Positions 1 to 7,422 are shown, numbered from the stretch's first letter. The stretch: 41,971 bases of DNA from an uncultured Deferribacterales bacterium (GCA_947853665.1 CANTXF010000036.1:1-41971), one strand, 5' to 3'. Notes: generated from the sequence alone by a model not told the origin. Numbers and translations are program-made.

Positions 1-20
1 TGCCCTGGAGCAAGCCTCCG

Positions 21-72
21 TATTATAAATATTTCCCATAACTTTATTAATCTACGTAAAGGTATAGTTGCG
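21..72 (+). repeat. Copy 1 of a ~50-bp intergenic repeat
   Basis: This AT-rich stretch begins TATTATAAATATTTCCCATA and ends around GGTATAGTTGCG. Its left half matches, base for base over most positions, the copies at 14093 (reverse strand) and 34063. Its right half (ATCTACGTAAAGGTATAG) corresponds to GTCTGCGTTAAGGGATAG of the copy at 14093. A 6-7 base longer spacer separates the halves, a trait shared with the copy at 4181. It lies upstream of the EFR1-type gene in that gene's orientation. Function unknown. Confidence 0.5.
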
Positions 73-96
73 AAAAGTTATTTCCGGCTGAGCGAA

Positions 97-131
97 GGCG
101 CGGGATAAGTTGGTTTCCGCGCCGCTTTTTT
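97..131 (+). terminator. Rho-independent terminator
   Basis: GGCGCGG (97-103) pairs with CCGCGCC (117-123) across a 13-base loop, and is followed by GC and six T. It ends transcripts entering from the left or starting in the repeat at 21-72, well before the gene at 286. Confidence 0.7.
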
Positions 132-285
132 ATGTGCGGGAAAGATTGGGGAAGTCTTTTAAGCGGCTTTTTCGGCCGCCGTTTTTATTTATTCCGGCGG
201 GATTATTATAAGCGGTTTCCGGCCTAGCCTTATACAGGCCGTTTCCGTTTTTATAAGGACCGGCCGGAGACAGAAGGAGAGGGAA

Positions 286-1050
286 ATGTTTAAAAACTTA
301 TCTGTCGTATATTTCAGCCCCACGGGAGGCGTAAAAAAAGCAGCCCTTTGCCTTGCCGGCGGTCTGGCGGAAAATATTACCGAAATAGACATATCCGGGA
401 ACGACGATAAAGCTTACGGGTTTGGCGAGGGGGATGCCGTTCTTTTTGCCGTTCCCGTTTTCGGAGGCAGAATACCCGCTTTCGCTGCCGGTAAAATTAA
501 AAATTTCAGCTCCCGGGGCGCGCTGGTGGTAACCGTCGTCGTTTATGGAAACAGGGCCTACGAGGACGCTCTTCTTGAGCTTAACGACTTGACGGAAAGG
601 CAGGGCTTTATTGTGGCCGCTTCTGCCGCCCTGATAGCCATGCATTCGATGGCTCCCGACGTGGCCCAGGGCAGGCCCGACGCCGCCGACGAGGAGGTTA
701 TAAAAGGCTTTGTATCCTTAATCGCCGAAAAAATCGGCAAGGGAGGCGCTTTGACCCCCGTAAAGGTTCCGGGCGGCAGACCTTACAGAGAATGGACGCC
801 TATGCCCGTTACTCCGGCAGTGTCCGAAAGCTGCACATTCTGCGGCGTGTGCGCATTAATGTGCCCCGTTTTTGCCATACCCGTACAGAATCCCGGAACC
901 ACCCTGGGCGATAAGTGCATATTATGTATGCGCTGCGTCGCCGTATGCCCCCGCAAGTCCCGCTCCCTGCCTGCTTTCGCCGAGGCCGCGATAGGGGAAA
1001 AGCTCGCGCCATTTAAGGATATGCGTAAAGAAAACGAGCTTTTTATTTAA
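286..1050 (+). CDS. EFR1-type flavodoxin/ferredoxin fusion protein
   Basis: 254 residues: an N-terminal flavodoxin-like fold fused to a C-terminal bacterial-type ferredoxin. The flavin-phosphate loop is YFSPTGGV (9-16). Other flavodoxin loops are PVFGGRIP (57-64) and VVYGNRAYEDAL (85-96). Two CxxCxxCxxxCP motifs sit at Cys183/186/189/193 and Cys211/214/217/221, enough for two [4Fe-4S] clusters. This matches the EFR1 family of cytoplasmic flavodoxin-ferredoxin proteins found in anaerobes, thought to carry electrons between ferredoxin and flavin. The physiological partner is not known. The ATG start has an AGAAGGAGAG ribosome site upstream. The gene stands alone, between terminator-like hairpins, and its ATA-rich codon use is native, unlike the genes that follow. 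Confidence 0.85.
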   Translation: MFKNLSVVYFSPTGGVKKAALCLAGGLAENITEIDISGNDDKAYGFGEGDAVLFAVPVFGGRIPAFAAGKIKNFSSRGALVVTVVVYGNRAYEDALLELNDLTERQGFIVAASAALIAMHSMAPDVAQGRPDAADEEVIKGFVSLIAEKIGKGGALTPVKVPGGRPYREWTPMPVTPAVSESCTFCGVCALMCPVFAIPVQNPGTTLGDKCILCMRCVAVCPRKSRSLPAFAEAAIGEKLAPFKDMRKENELFI

Positions 1051-1065
1051 TTTTTTTCGCCGGTC

Positions 1066-1099
1066 GCCGGGCTGCTCGCCGCTCGGCTTTGGTTTTTTT
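1066..1099 (+). terminator. Probable terminator after the EFR1-type gene
   Basis: GCCG (1066-1069) pairs with CGGC (1084-1087), with an inner GGC/GCC helix and a 3-base bulge. The run TTTGGTTTTTTT follows. The stem is imperfect, so this is a moderate call. The rest of the gap to 1287 shows nothing recognisable. Confidence 0.45.
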
Positions 1100-1287
1100 A
1101 CATTTTATGAGCCGCGTTATTTTGCCGCATAATTAATTCCTGCCAGCCGTAGCAGGCCATCTTTCCGTAGTGCCGTTTCTGCGGCCGTATGTCCTTTCGG
1201 TGAGGAAATCCCGCCGCTTTCATTTCTTTTTTCCGTTGATGTCCGTTCTTTAATGGATTTTATTTTTTTAATTTTTTGTAAACAATC

Positions 1288-1356
1288 TTGAAATTGGCCG
1301 GGAAATTTGTTATCTTAAAAAAAAAAAGTCAATAAATTGACTATAAATAATTTGAC
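1288..1356 (+). promoter_or_regulatory. Promoter and MarR-type operator of the nitroreductase block
   Basis: TTGAAA (1288-1293), a 17-base spacer and TATCTT (1311-1316) form a sigma-70-type promoter. Just downstream GTCAATAAATTGAC (1328-1341) is an inverted repeat with 5-bp arms, and a further TTGAC half-site lies at 1352-1356. An inverted repeat over the start region of a marR gene is the usual layout for an autorepressing MarR protein. The binding itself is inferred. Confidence 0.6.
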
Positions 1357-1358
1357 TG

Positions 1359-1823
1359 TTGGAATATGCCGTGACTAAAGAGGACAGAAGAAACGCATAT
1401 CTTTATTGCAAATTCAGAGACGAGCAGTTCGCCTTGTATGACGAATATGCAAAGCGCTGCGGTATGATGATGAAAACATTGCTGGTAGTAAACGTCCTTT
1501 TTTATGCGAAGGAAGGAATTACCCAGACAGAAATATGCCGCAGAACGTTCCAGTCTAAGCAAACCGTGAATTTGATTATTAAAAATCTTTTGGCAGACAG
1601 TTATGTTACCGTTACCGAAGTACCGGAGAACAAACGCAATAAACTGGTGCAGATGACCGAAGCAGGTCGCACATACTGCGAAAAAGTGGTTAGGCATATC
1701 ACATGGGCAGAAGATACCGCTATGTCTATGTTTACACCGGAAGAACAAAAACAGCTTATCGACCTTTCAAGGACATTTACAAAAAATCTTACTATGCTGG
1801 TAAATCAAGAAATGGAGGACTAA
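1359..1823 (+). CDS. MarR-family transcriptional regulator
   Basis: 154 residues with a central winged helix-turn-helix: EGITQTEICRRTFQSKQTVN (about 52-71) is the helix-turn-helix and the wing runs through VPENKRNKLVQMTEAGR. Helical ends would form the dimer. It most likely represses its own operon through the inverted repeat at 1328-1341 and is released by a small ligand, perhaps a nitro- or quinone-type compound given its nitroreductase neighbours (inference). The TTG start directly follows an in-frame stop and lacks a clear ribosome site; GTG at 1371, with a weak GGA ahead, is an equal candidate. Codon choice (ATT for Ile, more A+T) differs from the native genes on both sides, and the sequence looks like proteins of Clostridia. 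Confidence 0.85.
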   Translation: MEYAVTKEDRRNAYLYCKFRDEQFALYDEYAKRCGMMMKTLLVVNVLFYAKEGITQTEICRRTFQSKQTVNLIIKNLLADSYVTVTEVPENKRNKLVQMTEAGRTYCEKVVRHITWAEDTAMSMFTPEEQKQLIDLSRTFTKNLTMLVNQEMED

Positions 1824-1825
1824 AA

Positions 1826-2425
1826 ATGGAATTTTATGAGGTTGTCAATAAAAGAAGAAGTATTCGTCAATTTGAGGATAGAGAGATTCCCAGAGAAGTG
1901 TTAGAGAGGATTTTGGACGCAGGGTTAAAAGCTCCATCTTCTAATCATCAAAGAAGGTGGGAATTGCTAACGCTAACAGATAAAACTCTCATTTTAGATT
2001 TGGCTAAATTTATTCGACCTTACCCTTGCCGTATAACGGAACCGAAAACTCCGCAGCAGGAAATGTTTAAAATCGCATATCCGCGCCAGCGCAGTATGAT
2101 TGAAGAAGCCGCTTGTGTAATTTTGCCTTACTTCAAACAGAAGTACACATTTGATAATGATAAAAACGGCTACGGTCTTATGGATTATGGCGCTACATGG
2201 GCATTGGTGGAAAATATGCTTCTTGCTGCAACGGCTGAGGGAATAGGGTCTGTCGTTCATATTCCAGTCAAGAAAGAGCCGGAACAAATCAAAGCGTTTA
2301 TGAACGTCCCCGACGGTTATTATCTTCCGGCTTTGGTTGTTCTTGGCTATCCAGCAAAAGACGCTCTTCTACCGTCGCAAGTCGAAGCGACAGTTAAAAA
2401 TAAAGTACGGTGGAATAAATGGTAA
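1826..2425 (+). CDS. Nitroreductase-family FMN protein (first of a pair)
   Basis: 199 residues. Start chosen at ATG 1826, which has GGAGG (1814-1818) seven bases upstream and gives the family N-terminus MEFYEVVNKRRSIRQFEDRE. RRSIRQF (10-16) and APSSNHQRRWE are the FMN-phosphate-binding stretches. The later GATWALVENMLLAATAEGIG and ALVVLGYP segments are typical of the NfsB/FRP fold. Such enzymes are cytoplasmic FMN oxidoreductases using NAD(P)H, dimeric, acting on nitroaromatics, quinones or flavins; the substrate here cannot be told. It starts two bases after the marR stop, so it is co-transcribed with it. Codon usage is AT-rich and foreign to the surroundings. Confidence 0.85.
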   Translation: MEFYEVVNKRRSIRQFEDREIPREVLERILDAGLKAPSSNHQRRWELLTLTDKTLILDLAKFIRPYPCRITEPKTPQQEMFKIAYPRQRSMIEEAACVILPYFKQKYTFDNDKNGYGLMDYGATWALVENMLLAATAEGIGSVVHIPVKKEPEQIKAFMNVPDGYYLPALVVLGYPAKDALLPSQVEATVKNKVRWNKW

Positions 2426-2448
2426 GTAACCGGGAGGATTGCATAAAA

Positions 2449-3063
2449 ATGGAATTTAACGAAGTGATTAAAAAAAGAAAGACCAGTCGGGAATGGACTG
2501 ATCGAGAAGTTGATTTTGAAGCGATTAAAAGAATTATTGAAGCGGGTATGAAAGCTCCCTCTTGGGACCACTACCGCAACTGGCAATTTATTGTTTTGCA
2601 TGAACGCGAGGACAAGGAGCGTGCTTTTGCCTACGCAAAAACCGTTGCCCAGCGTTATGTTGATAGCAACCGTACCTATGTACGACCTAATTTAGCACAG
2701 AAGATGTATGCTTATGCTATGCCGAGGCAATATACAATGCTGGTTGACTGTCCGTATGTAATTATTCCCTTGTTCAAATGCAACAGACTTAACGCCGAGT
2801 GGGTCAGCAAATTAAATCCTCTTACAACGGCTTGGTGCGTTGCGGAAAATATTATGCTTGCCGTTATTAACGAGGGACTTGGTTACTCTCTGCGGATTCC
2901 ATTAAATAGGGAACATGATGTAGTGCTTAAAGAATTGGGTGTGCCACAGGGCTATATGACCCCTTGCTTTATCGGTGCAGGCTATCCTAAAGAAGATGAA
3001 ATCATTTTGGAGCAGTACGACACTACCCCGGACAGCCATATTCACATGGGAGGTTGGCAATAA
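2449..3063 (+). CDS. Nitroreductase-family FMN protein (second of a pair)
   Basis: 204 residues. ATG 2449 is preferred over an in-frame ATG at 2419: GGGAGG (2432-2437) precedes it and MEFNEVIKKRKTSREW lines up with the start of the preceding protein. APSWDHYRNWQFI is the FMN-binding stretch, and TAWCVAENIMLAVINEGLG with CFIGAGYP corresponds to segments of the first protein. The two are clearly paralogous but well diverged, so a tandem duplication would be old, or they came together as a pair. Possibly they act as a heterodimer or on different substrates (inference). The stop TAA shares its last base with the next ATG. Confidence 0.85.
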   Translation: MEFNEVIKKRKTSREWTDREVDFEAIKRIIEAGMKAPSWDHYRNWQFIVLHEREDKERAFAYAKTVAQRYVDSNRTYVRPNLAQKMYAYAMPRQYTMLVDCPYVIIPLFKCNRLNAEWVSKLNPLTTAWCVAENIMLAVINEGLGYSLRIPLNREHDVVLKELGVPQGYMTPCFIGAGYPKEDEIILEQYDTTPDSHIHMGGWQ

Positions 3064-3962
3064 TGGACAGCTTACTCATTCGGGAAATCAAGGTAAAAAA
3101 TATTATTACAAAATCTAATTTACCTGTATGTGAATATTCCGTAAACCCTTATGTTGGCTGTACCCATAGCTGTCAATATTGCTATGCGTCTTTTATGAAG
3201 CGTTTTACCGGCCATACGGAGCCGTGGGGAGAATTTTTGGACGTGAAGACCTGGCCGGAGATTAAGAATCCGGAAAAATATGCAGGCCGGGAATTGTTTA
3301 TCGGCTCCGTAACGGACCCGTATCTTCCGCAGGAGGAAACTTACGGCCGCACAAGAGCCCTGCTTATGCAACTTCGGGGAAGCGGCGCCAAAATTAGTAT
3401 AGCGACGAAAAGCGATTTGGTACTGCGCGATCTCGACTTGATAAAATCTTTCCCGGACGCCCGCGTTTCCTGGTCCGTCAATACGCTGGACGAGGGCTTT
3501 AAATCTGATACGGACCGCGCCGTATCGATTGACAGGCGGCTTGCAGCTATGGAGACCTTTTACCGGGCTGGTGTTCGCACAACCTGCTTTGTCTCCCCTA
3601 TTTTTCCGGGTATTACGGATACGGAAGCGATTATACGGAGGGTAAAAAATCAGTGCAATCTGATTTGGCTTGAAAATCTCAATCTGCGCGGTTCTTACAA
3701 AGCGGCTGTCATGAAATATATAGTAAGCTCCCGTCCGCATTTGCTTCCCCTGTACAGTGAGATTTACTGTGACGGAAAGCTGAGCTATTGGGAGGAACTT
3801 AACGTAAAGCTGGAAGCCTGCGCCGCTGAAATCGGTCTGGACTACGTAACCAACGACGACAGTATGAAGCGTCCTTTCAGCGCGCCGCCAGTAATTGTGA
3901 ATTATTTTTACCATGAACGGATTAAAAAATCCGCGCGGAAAAACGGCGGTAATCATGTTTGA
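3063..3962 (+). CDS. SPL-family (Rv2578c-like) radical SAM protein
   Basis: 299 residues. Start set at ATG 3063 (GGGAGG at 3048-3053, nine bases upstream), overlapping the previous stop by one base. VGCTHSCQYCYA gives the cluster cysteines 33, 37 and 40 (CxxxCxxC), which bind the [4Fe-4S] cluster that cleaves S-adenosylmethionine. SVTDPYLPQE and the SWSVNT strand are typical of the spore-photoproduct-lyase-like radical SAM family common in Clostridia. The reaction is unknown; it is not a true spore photoproduct lyase. Its last eight bases overlap a small downstream frame. G+C is higher than in the two nitroreductase genes, so the block may be composite. Confidence 0.85.
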   Translation: MDSLLIREIKVKNIITKSNLPVCEYSVNPYVGCTHSCQYCYASFMKRFTGHTEPWGEFLDVKTWPEIKNPEKYAGRELFIGSVTDPYLPQEETYGRTRALLMQLRGSGAKISIATKSDLVLRDLDLIKSFPDARVSWSVNTLDEGFKSDTDRAVSIDRRLAAMETFYRAGVRTTCFVSPIFPGITDTEAIIRRVKNQCNLIWLENLNLRGSYKAAVMKYIVSSRPHLLPLYSEIYCDGKLSYWEELNVKLEACAAEIGLDYVTNDDSMKRPFSAPPVIVNYFYHERIKKSARKNGGNHV

Positions 3963-4077
3963 ATTGCCGTGGAAGGCGGCTTTAAAGCGCATGTTTGAGC
4001 GGCTGATAAAAGAACCTGCGTTTTTAAGGCAATCCAACTGGCCTGAAAGCGGCCGTCCTTCCTTCTGCGGCAGCTAG
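3955..4077 (+). CDS. Possible 40-residue ORF overlapping the radical SAM gene
   Basis: ATG 3955 opens a 40-codon frame ending at TAG 4075-4077. The product is basic and amphipathic at its start (FELPWKAALKRMFERLIKEP) and ends in a cysteine-containing tail, FCGS. It overlaps the radical SAM stop by eight bases, an arrangement that favours translational coupling, but the ribosome site (GGCGG) is weak. It could be a real small partner, the remnant of a longer gene, or chance. I do not recognise it. Confidence 0.3.
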   Translation: MFELPWKAALKRMFERLIKEPAFLRQSNWPESGRPSFCGS

Positions 4078-4180
4078 GAATCGGGCCGAAGCGCCCGGCA
4101 AGGCTCCGTATGATGCCTTAATCTTAAGTTTGCTTTACCGCGCAGGTCTGATTATGAATGTTTGTGAGACCGCGGGGCTG

Positions 4181-4233
4181 ATATTTTAATTATTTCTATA
4201 ACCTTATGCTGATCTGCGTGAGTATATGGCTGT
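4181..4233 (+). repeat. Copy 2 of the ~50-bp intergenic repeat (diverged)
   Basis: ATATTTTAATTATTTCTATA followed after a spacer by GATCTGCGTGAGTATATGGC resembles the copy at 21-72 in both halves and shares its longer spacer. It is on the same strand as that copy, so the two bracket the EFR1 gene and the acquired block as direct repeats. No plus-strand gene follows until 11541, so here it cannot be a simple promoter of a neighbour. This is the weakest of the five matches. Confidence 0.4.
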
Positions 4234-4335
4234 GAATCGCCCCTGATGATCCGCAGCCGATAAGAAAAGCGCTGGCGATGCGCCGGATATCCGGCGGTAC
4301 CTTAGATAATATAAAATATATTTTCTCTATTAAAA
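4234..4335. other. Intergenic sequence with a perfect 16-bp palindrome
   Basis: CGCCGGATATCCGGCG (4281-4296) is a perfect palindrome with no loop, followed by AT-rich sequence. No gene is seen between 4078 and 4404. The palindrome may be an operator or simply part of the 3' region of pstS; its role is unknown. Confidence 0.4.
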
Positions 4336-4366
4336 ACAGAACCCGGCGGAGCTTCTGCCGCCGGGC
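4336..4366 (-). terminator. Terminator of pstS
   Basis: CCCGGCGG (4342-4349) pairs with CCGCCGGG (4358-4365) across eight bases. Read on the minus strand it is followed by TTCTGTTTTT, 40 bases beyond the pstS stop. It may also act weakly on plus-strand transcripts (CTTTTC). Confidence 0.75.
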
Positions 4367-4404
4367 TTTTCGAAAGAGGGGTTTCAAGCCCCGTGCTGTA
4401 AATT

Positions 4405-5406
4405 TTACTTTATGTTTTTTGAAACGTAATCCCTTATATCGTTTTTCAGACCTTCGGGAAGCGGCACATAGAAAAGTTTTTTTGCCGTTTCGTCTCCCTT
4501 GGAGAAGCTCCAGTCGAAAAATTTAAAAGCGTTTTTGCTTTTTTCCGGGCTGTCTTTCCGCAGGAGTATAAAAGAGGCTCCAGCTATGGGCCAGGAGTCG
4601 TCACCGTCGGAATTGGTCATCCAGAGGCTGTATCCGGCGGTTCTGTCCCATTTAGCGCCGGAAGCGGCGGCGGAGAAAGTCTCCATAGTGGGGGATACGG
4701 CTTTGCCTGCCTTGTTTACGATTTTCGTGTAGGCGATTTTATTCTGGTTGGCATAGGCGAATTCAACGTAGCCTATGGAGTTTTTTATCTGTTTTACGTA
4801 TCCGGCTACCCCGTCGTTTCCTTTGCCGCCTACTCCCGTCGTCCAGTTTACGGTTTTGCCTTTGCCCATTTTTGCCGCCCATTCCTCCGAAGCGCGGGCC
4901 AGATAATTTGTAAACATTGCCGTAGTGCCGGAGCTGTCCGAACGGTGCACTACTGTTATTTTCGCGTCGGGCAGTTTAAGCTCTTTATTAACGGAGGCTA
5001 TTTCCGGGTCGCTCCATTTGGTTATTTTGCCCATGAATATACCGGCTATTATGTCCGGCGTAAGGGTAAGGCCGTTTTCCGCCACTCCGTCTATATTTAC
5101 TACAAGCACTACTCCGCCTATTATGGCCGGAAACTGTATAAGGCCGTTTTTTTCAAGCTCCTGGCTGCTCATGGGTTCGTCGCTCGCCCCGAAATCGACC
5201 GTTTTGGCAAGTATCTGCTTTATGCCTCCGCCGGAGCCTATGCCCTGGTAGTTTACCCTGGTTTTGGTTTCGGCGTTATATCCGTAAGCCCAGGCCGAAT
5301 AGGCGGCGTAAGGGAACGTGGCTCCGGCCCCGTTTATGTTGTTCTGAGCGAAGGCCTGCGCCGCAAACAGCGACATAGTGAAAAACAGCAATAATTTTTT
5401 TAACAT
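4405..5406 (-). CDS. pstS: Periplasmic phosphate-binding protein PstS
   Basis: 333 residues with a Sec signal peptide (KK, hydrophobic core, AFA at 18-20, cleavage before QN). The mature start NGAGATFPY, GIGSGGGIKQI, VDFGASDEP and HRSDSSGTT are the phosphate-binding loops of PstS. It captures orthophosphate in the periplasm and hands it to PstCA. There is no lipobox, so it is soluble, which suits a diderm. Unusually it is the last gene of the locus, 297 bases after phoR, rather than heading the pst operon. It has its own PHO box (5481-5498), a GGAGG ribosome site and a terminator (4336-4366), so it is probably transcribed alone and to a higher level. Confidence 0.95.
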   Translation of the reverse strand: MLKKLLLFFTMSLFAAQAFAQNNINGAGATFPYAAYSAWAYGYNAETKTRVNYQGIGSGGGIKQILAKTVDFGASDEPMSSQELEKNGLIQFPAIIGGVVLVVNIDGVAENGLTLTPDIIAGIFMGKITKWSDPEIASVNKELKLPDAKITVVHRSDSSGTTAMFTNYLARASEEWAAKMGKGKTVNWTTGVGGKGNDGVAGYVKQIKNSIGYVEFAYANQNKIAYTKIVNKAGKAVSPTMETFSAAASGAKWDRTAGYSLWMTNSDGDDSWPIAGASFILLRKDSPEKSKNAFKFFDWSFSKGDETAKKLFYVPLPEGLKNDIRDYVSKNIK

Positions 5407-5480
5407 TTTTTCCTCCGAAATACCGGCTTTACCGCCGATAAGGGATAATATACCGGTTCTGTTCCGCGCTTATCAAATTA

Positions 5481-5498
5481 ATGTAAAATAAATGTAAA
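5481..5498 (-). promoter_or_regulatory. PHO box upstream of pstS
   Basis: On the minus strand two copies of TTTACAT are separated by four bases, giving the 11-bp direct-repeat spacing of a PhoB dimer site. It lies about 75 bases before the pstS start. GATAAG just downstream could be a -10. PhoB is encoded at 7419-8093. Binding is inferred from repeat geometry. Confidence 0.7.
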
Positions 5499-5634
5499 TA
5501 CTTCGCCGTGAAAGAGCCGGCCCTTGTGGAGAGCAGCCGCAGTCTCCGCTTAAGCTGCCGCTGAAAAGACGGCAAAGGGATAAAGCGCAGGCGGCGCGGC
5601 ATAACACGCTCCTGCGGAAAGATGTTTTATGCGG

Positions 5635-5658
5635 ATATGGGCCCGCAGGGGCCCATAT
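5635..5658. other. Perfect 10-bp hairpin between phoR and pstS
   Basis: ATATGGGCCC (5635-5644) pairs with GGGCCCATAT (5649-5658) across GCAG. It sits 46 bases past the phoR stop. On the minus strand no T-run follows, so it is not a standard terminator. It could stall or protect the 3' end of the phoR message, or bind a protein. Confidence 0.55.
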
Positions 5659-5703
5659 ATTTTAAAAAAGACGCGGAATTGTTAAAACGTTTTTTCTTTA
5701 TTT

Positions 5704-7422
5704 TTATTCTTCTTCTTCCGTTTCCTTTTCTCTTAGAGTGGCTTCGAAAGTGTTGCCGCCCATATCGTTTTCACGGACACTGGCTTTTCCGCCGTAAAGC
5801 TCCGCTATATGTTTTACTATGGCTAGCCCCAGGCCGCTGCCGGAGTAGGAGCGGGTTCTTGATTTTGAAACGGTGTAAAACCGTTCGAATATTCTTTTTC
5901 TGTCCGTTTCCGGTATGAGCGGCCCCTCGTCGGACACGGATATTTTAAGCCTGCCGTTGTCCCTGTTTATATCAACCAGTATTTTTTCGCCGGAAGAATA
6001 TTTTATCGCGTTGTTTATAAAGTTTGCCAGCACGCTTTCAAGATGCTCCGCGCGCACGCCGGCCTTTCCGCCGCAGGAGGAGCATATTATTTTTTTTCCG
6101 TTATTAAAATTAAGCAGCACGTCAAGGTCTTTTATTACTTCGTCCACGTCAGCCGGTTTTTTTACCGTAACGGAGCTTCCGGCCGATTCCAGGCGGTGAA
6201 GGTCAAGAATATCGTTTATTATGGAGTTCAGTTTGCCGGAATTTCTGTAAATTGTTTCCGTGAATCTGGAGCGTATGTTTTCGGGCATTGCATCGTCTTT
6301 TAAAATAGTTTCGGAAGCTCCCATTATAAGGGAGAGGGGCGTTTTTATCTCGTGGGCGATATTTCCTATCAGCTCCGTTTTAAAGGCCTCGTACTGAATC
6401 CTGTCCGTAACTTCCTTAAACACCGCCAGTATCTGGCCGTTTATTCTTTTAACGTAAAGCTCGAATATGCCGTCCCTGAATTTAACGCGCCTTCGCTCCG
6501 CGTCGTCCTGCTCCGCCGCCTGTTTGAAGAACATTATAGTTTCCACGTCGTTCATGTCCTTTATAACGTTCATGCCTTTTTCAAGGCGCAGGCCGAGATA
6601 TTCGGAAGCCTGGGCGTTAAAATGGGCTATTTCTCCAGTTTCCGTCAGAAGTATTATCCCTTCGTCCATAGATACGAATATGGAATTAAGCTTTTCCCTT
6701 TCCGTCTCTGCGGATTTTTTTTCCGCGGCCAGGCTCGCGTGCATTTTGTATATAAGCTCCGCTATTTCGTTTACAGCTTCGTCCCGGAATATGGGAGGGT
6801 GGTAGTTTTCGCTTCCCGAGGATACGGCGTCGCCGAATTCCTTAAGGCGTTTCATCGGCTCCGACAGGCGGCGGGCCAGATAGGCCGATACAGCCGCGGA
6901 AATTACAAGCACGGCGGCGAAAAGGATGCCGGAATTTCTCAAGGCGTCCGATTTGATTTTTTCAAGATACGCTCCGTCGGAGGCTATGCGCAGTATACTG
7001 CCGTTTTCGGTTTTTTCCGCGTAATATACGGTAGGATTTCCGGTTGTGGGGCTTTTACGCACGGAATAGAAGGGCTCGCCGTAATAAGCGTTTCTTATTT
7101 CGTCCCGCGTGCGGTGGTTGCTCATGGAGGCCGCCTGTCCGTAAGGCAGGGCGGAATCGTTAAGCACCGTTCCGTCCGGAGCGATTATTGTTATCCTTAC
7201 GCCGCCCGAATTCCCGGCTTTTTTCAGTTTTTCGTAGGCGGCTTCGGAGGTGGGGTTGCTTAAATCTATATTGCGCACCAGGTTCCATTTTTCTTTCATA
7301 GTGGCGTAGAACCGGTCGTTGGCGTTTACAGCCGTTATGTTATAATTAAAGTAAAAGGCCAGGAGCAGCACGCAGGCGGCAGGCAGGTATATTATTGCGA
7401 AAAGCCGTGGAAATGACGTCAT
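5704..7422 (-). CDS. phoR: Phosphate sensor histidine kinase PhoR
   Basis: 572 residues: TM1 about 8-28, a periplasmic region (30-163), TM2 about 164-184, HAMP (about 185-235), a PAS domain (about 244-340) and a kinase core. The phospho-acceptor is His357 in NIAHEIKTPL, the N box NFINNAIKYS is at 467-476, and the G2 box GSGLGLAI at 528-535. The G1 box reads SDEGPLIP, with Leu where DxGxG usually has its second Gly. It phosphorylates PhoB when phosphate is short, with PhoU and PstB holding it off in the known system. ATG overlaps the phoB TGA by four bases. The large periplasmic part, longer than in E. coli PhoR, may sense a further signal (inference). Confidence 0.88.
   Translation of the reverse strand: MTSFPRLFAIIYLPAACVLLLAFYFNYNITAVNANDRFYATMKEKWNLVRNIDLSNPTSEAAYEKLKKAGNSGGVRITIIAPDGTVLNDSALPYGQAASMSNHRTRDEIRNAYYGEPFYSVRKSPTTGNPTVYYAEKTENGSILRIASDGAYLEKIKSDALRNSGILFAAVLVISAAVSAYLARRLSEPMKRLKEFGDAVSSGSENYHPPIFRDEAVNEIAELIYKMHASLAAEKKSAETEREKLNSIFVSMDEGIILLTETGEIAHFNAQASEYLGLRLEKGMNVIKDMNDVETIMFFKQAAEQDDAERRRVKFRDGIFELYVKRINGQILAVFKEVTDRIQYEAFKTELIGNIAHEIKTPLSLIMGASETILKDDAMPENIRSRFTETIYRNSGKLNSIINDILDLHRLESAGSSVTVKKPADVDEVIKDLDVLLNFNNGKKIICSSCGGKAGVRAEHLESVLANFINNAIKYSSGEKILVDINRDNGRLKISVSDEGPLIPETDRKRIFERFYTVSKSRTRSYSGSGLGLAIVKHIAELYGGKASVRENDMGGNTFEATLREKETEEEE

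Noticed and set aside
1-30. GCAAGCCTCCG near the left edge, reminiscent of the GCAAAGCCUCCG core of cyclic-di-GMP-I riboswitches
   Set aside because: Only this short match is visible, the helices cannot be completed and upstream sequence is outside the window.
3120-4037. Long open frame on the minus strand (about 305 codons)
   Set aside because: It is antisense to the radical SAM gene, has no ribosome site and its translation looks like no known protein; the plus-strand frame has the CxxxCxxC motif.
6352-7263. Plus-strand open frame of 303 codons
   Set aside because: Shadow of phoR; composition is typical of an antisense frame.
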